Assembly (NCBI GenBank): GCA_945787285.1
Contig: CALZIC010000008.1
Span: 1-42,415 of the forward strand
Reading direction: 5' to 3'
Source of the DNA: an uncultured Desulfuromonadales bacterium
Lineage (GTDB): Bacteria > Desulfobacterota > Desulfuromonadia > Desulfuromonadales > Trichloromonadaceae
DNA length: 42,415 nucleotides
The stretch's first letter is position 1, and each line of letters begins with the position of its first letter. Below are positions 41,958-42,415 of the stretch, piece by piece. The translations under genes and the position numbers were made by a program. The notes under the pieces are model-generated. The model was given only the letters and a program-made list of their open reading frames with translations, searched no databases and had not been told where the DNA came from.

Positions 41958-42415
41958 ATGGCGGACAGCAACCGCGACCGGGCCATCGACCTGGCTATCG
42001 GCCAGATAGAAAAACAATTCGGCAAAGGGAGCATCATGCGCCTCGGCGAAGACACCACCCTGCCTGGAATTCAGTCCATCTCCACCGGGGCCTTGAGCCT
42101 CGACATCGCCCTCGGCGTCGGCGGCGTGCCGCGCGGCCGGGTCATCGAAGTGTTCGGACCCGAGTCGTCGGGCAAAACGACCCTGGCCCTGCACATCATC
42201 GCCGAAGCCCAGAAAACCGGCGGCATCGCCGCCTTCGTCGATGCCGAACACGCCATCGACATCAATTACGCCGCCAAGCTCGGCGTCAAAACCGACGACC
42301 TCCTCGTCTCCCAGCCCGACACCGGCGAGCAGGCCCTTGAAATCACCGAGACCCTGGTCCGCAGCGGCGCCATCGACGTGCTGGTGGTCGACTCGGTGGC
42401 GGCCCTGGTGCCGCG
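41958..42415 (+). CDS. recA: Recombinase RecA, N-terminal part (cut by window edge)
   Basis: The first 152 codons of RecA. The N-terminal helix and [12 protein letters not shown] lead to Walker A GPESSGKT (67-74), catalytic E97 in [21 protein letters not shown] and the start of Walker [14 protein letters not shown] 41958 has GGGAGGAA upstream. RecA carries out strand exchange and stimulates LexA cleavage. The 56-bp gap from thpR shows no LexA box that I can recognise, so an SOS operator, if any, is further upstream. Confidence 0.97.
   Translation, partial: MADSNRDRAIDLAIGQIEKQFGKGSIMRLGEDTTLPGIQSISTGALSLDIALGVGGVPRGRVIEVFGPESSGKTTLALHIIAEAQKTGGIAAFVDAEHAIDINYAAKLGVKTDDLLVSQPDTGEQALEITETLVRSGAIDVLVVDSVAALVP

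Overview
The window is high-GC, densely packed bacterial DNA. The gene families point to the Desulfuromonadota (the Geobacter/Desulfuromonas/Pelobacter group of the former Deltaproteobacteria). Pointers are the FprA flavo-diiron protein, a small c-type cytochrome, the Na+/solute symporter pair with a DUF4212 subunit, a HEAT-repeat/HD-GYP pair, stand-alone LarB-LarC, and a PilB-type ATPase with MshEN repeats. This placement is inference from gene content; no rRNA or tRNA gene is present. Nothing looks like a prophage or integrated island. It is ordinary chromosome with an unusual load of small intergenic repeats.

Layout. 1-2.7 kb: 5' end of polA (minus), then a REC-PAS-HisKA-HATPase kinase coupled to a metallo-beta-lactamase-fold protein. 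2.8-7.8 kb (minus): fprA, then an alanine/glycine symporter followed by priA. 7.9-11.2 kb: a Tat-exported metallophosphoesterase, convergent with an aminotransferase-DAHP synthase operon. 11.3-16.5 kb (plus): small cytochrome c, trmB-truD, the DUF4212-SSS symporter and a TIM-barrel isomerase. 16.6-19.7 kb: uspA, an IclR regulator, an alpha/beta hydrolase and coaE, the last two colliding tail to tail. 19.9-25.5 kb: acyl-CoA synthetase-isochorismatase hydrolase, then the HEAT/HD-GYP operon. 25.5-27.3 kb: a repeat cluster, a small HEAT protein and ssb (minus). 27.4-35.4 kb: plsC-rnj-uppP-ftsK-pilB-like. 35.5-42.4 kb: larB-larC-pgpA-cinA-histidine kinase-thpR-recA; recA runs off the right edge.

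Four classes of small repeat stand out. (1) 7-bp tandem arrays sit in four gene junctions. Three start at or within a few bases of the upstream stop codon, and one supplies the stop codon of priA. (2) A 106-164 bp element with 17-bp inverted ends occurs twice, plus a diverged half copy. (3) A 165-bp element with ~55-nt inverted arms abuts one of those copies. (4) A REPIN-like pair of REP sequences, resembling those of Pseudomonas, lies in the coaE/acyl-CoA synthetase divergent gap.

The most system-like observation is the translationally coupled HEAT-repeat and HD-GYP pair. Both proteins start with the same roughly 90-residue domain (R-x-YP-x-x-HPA ... DLRTF/ELRTF) that I cannot assign to a known family. 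Together with the MshEN-bearing pilus-type ATPase 8 kb away, this suggests local c-di-GMP-linked signalling, but that link is inference.
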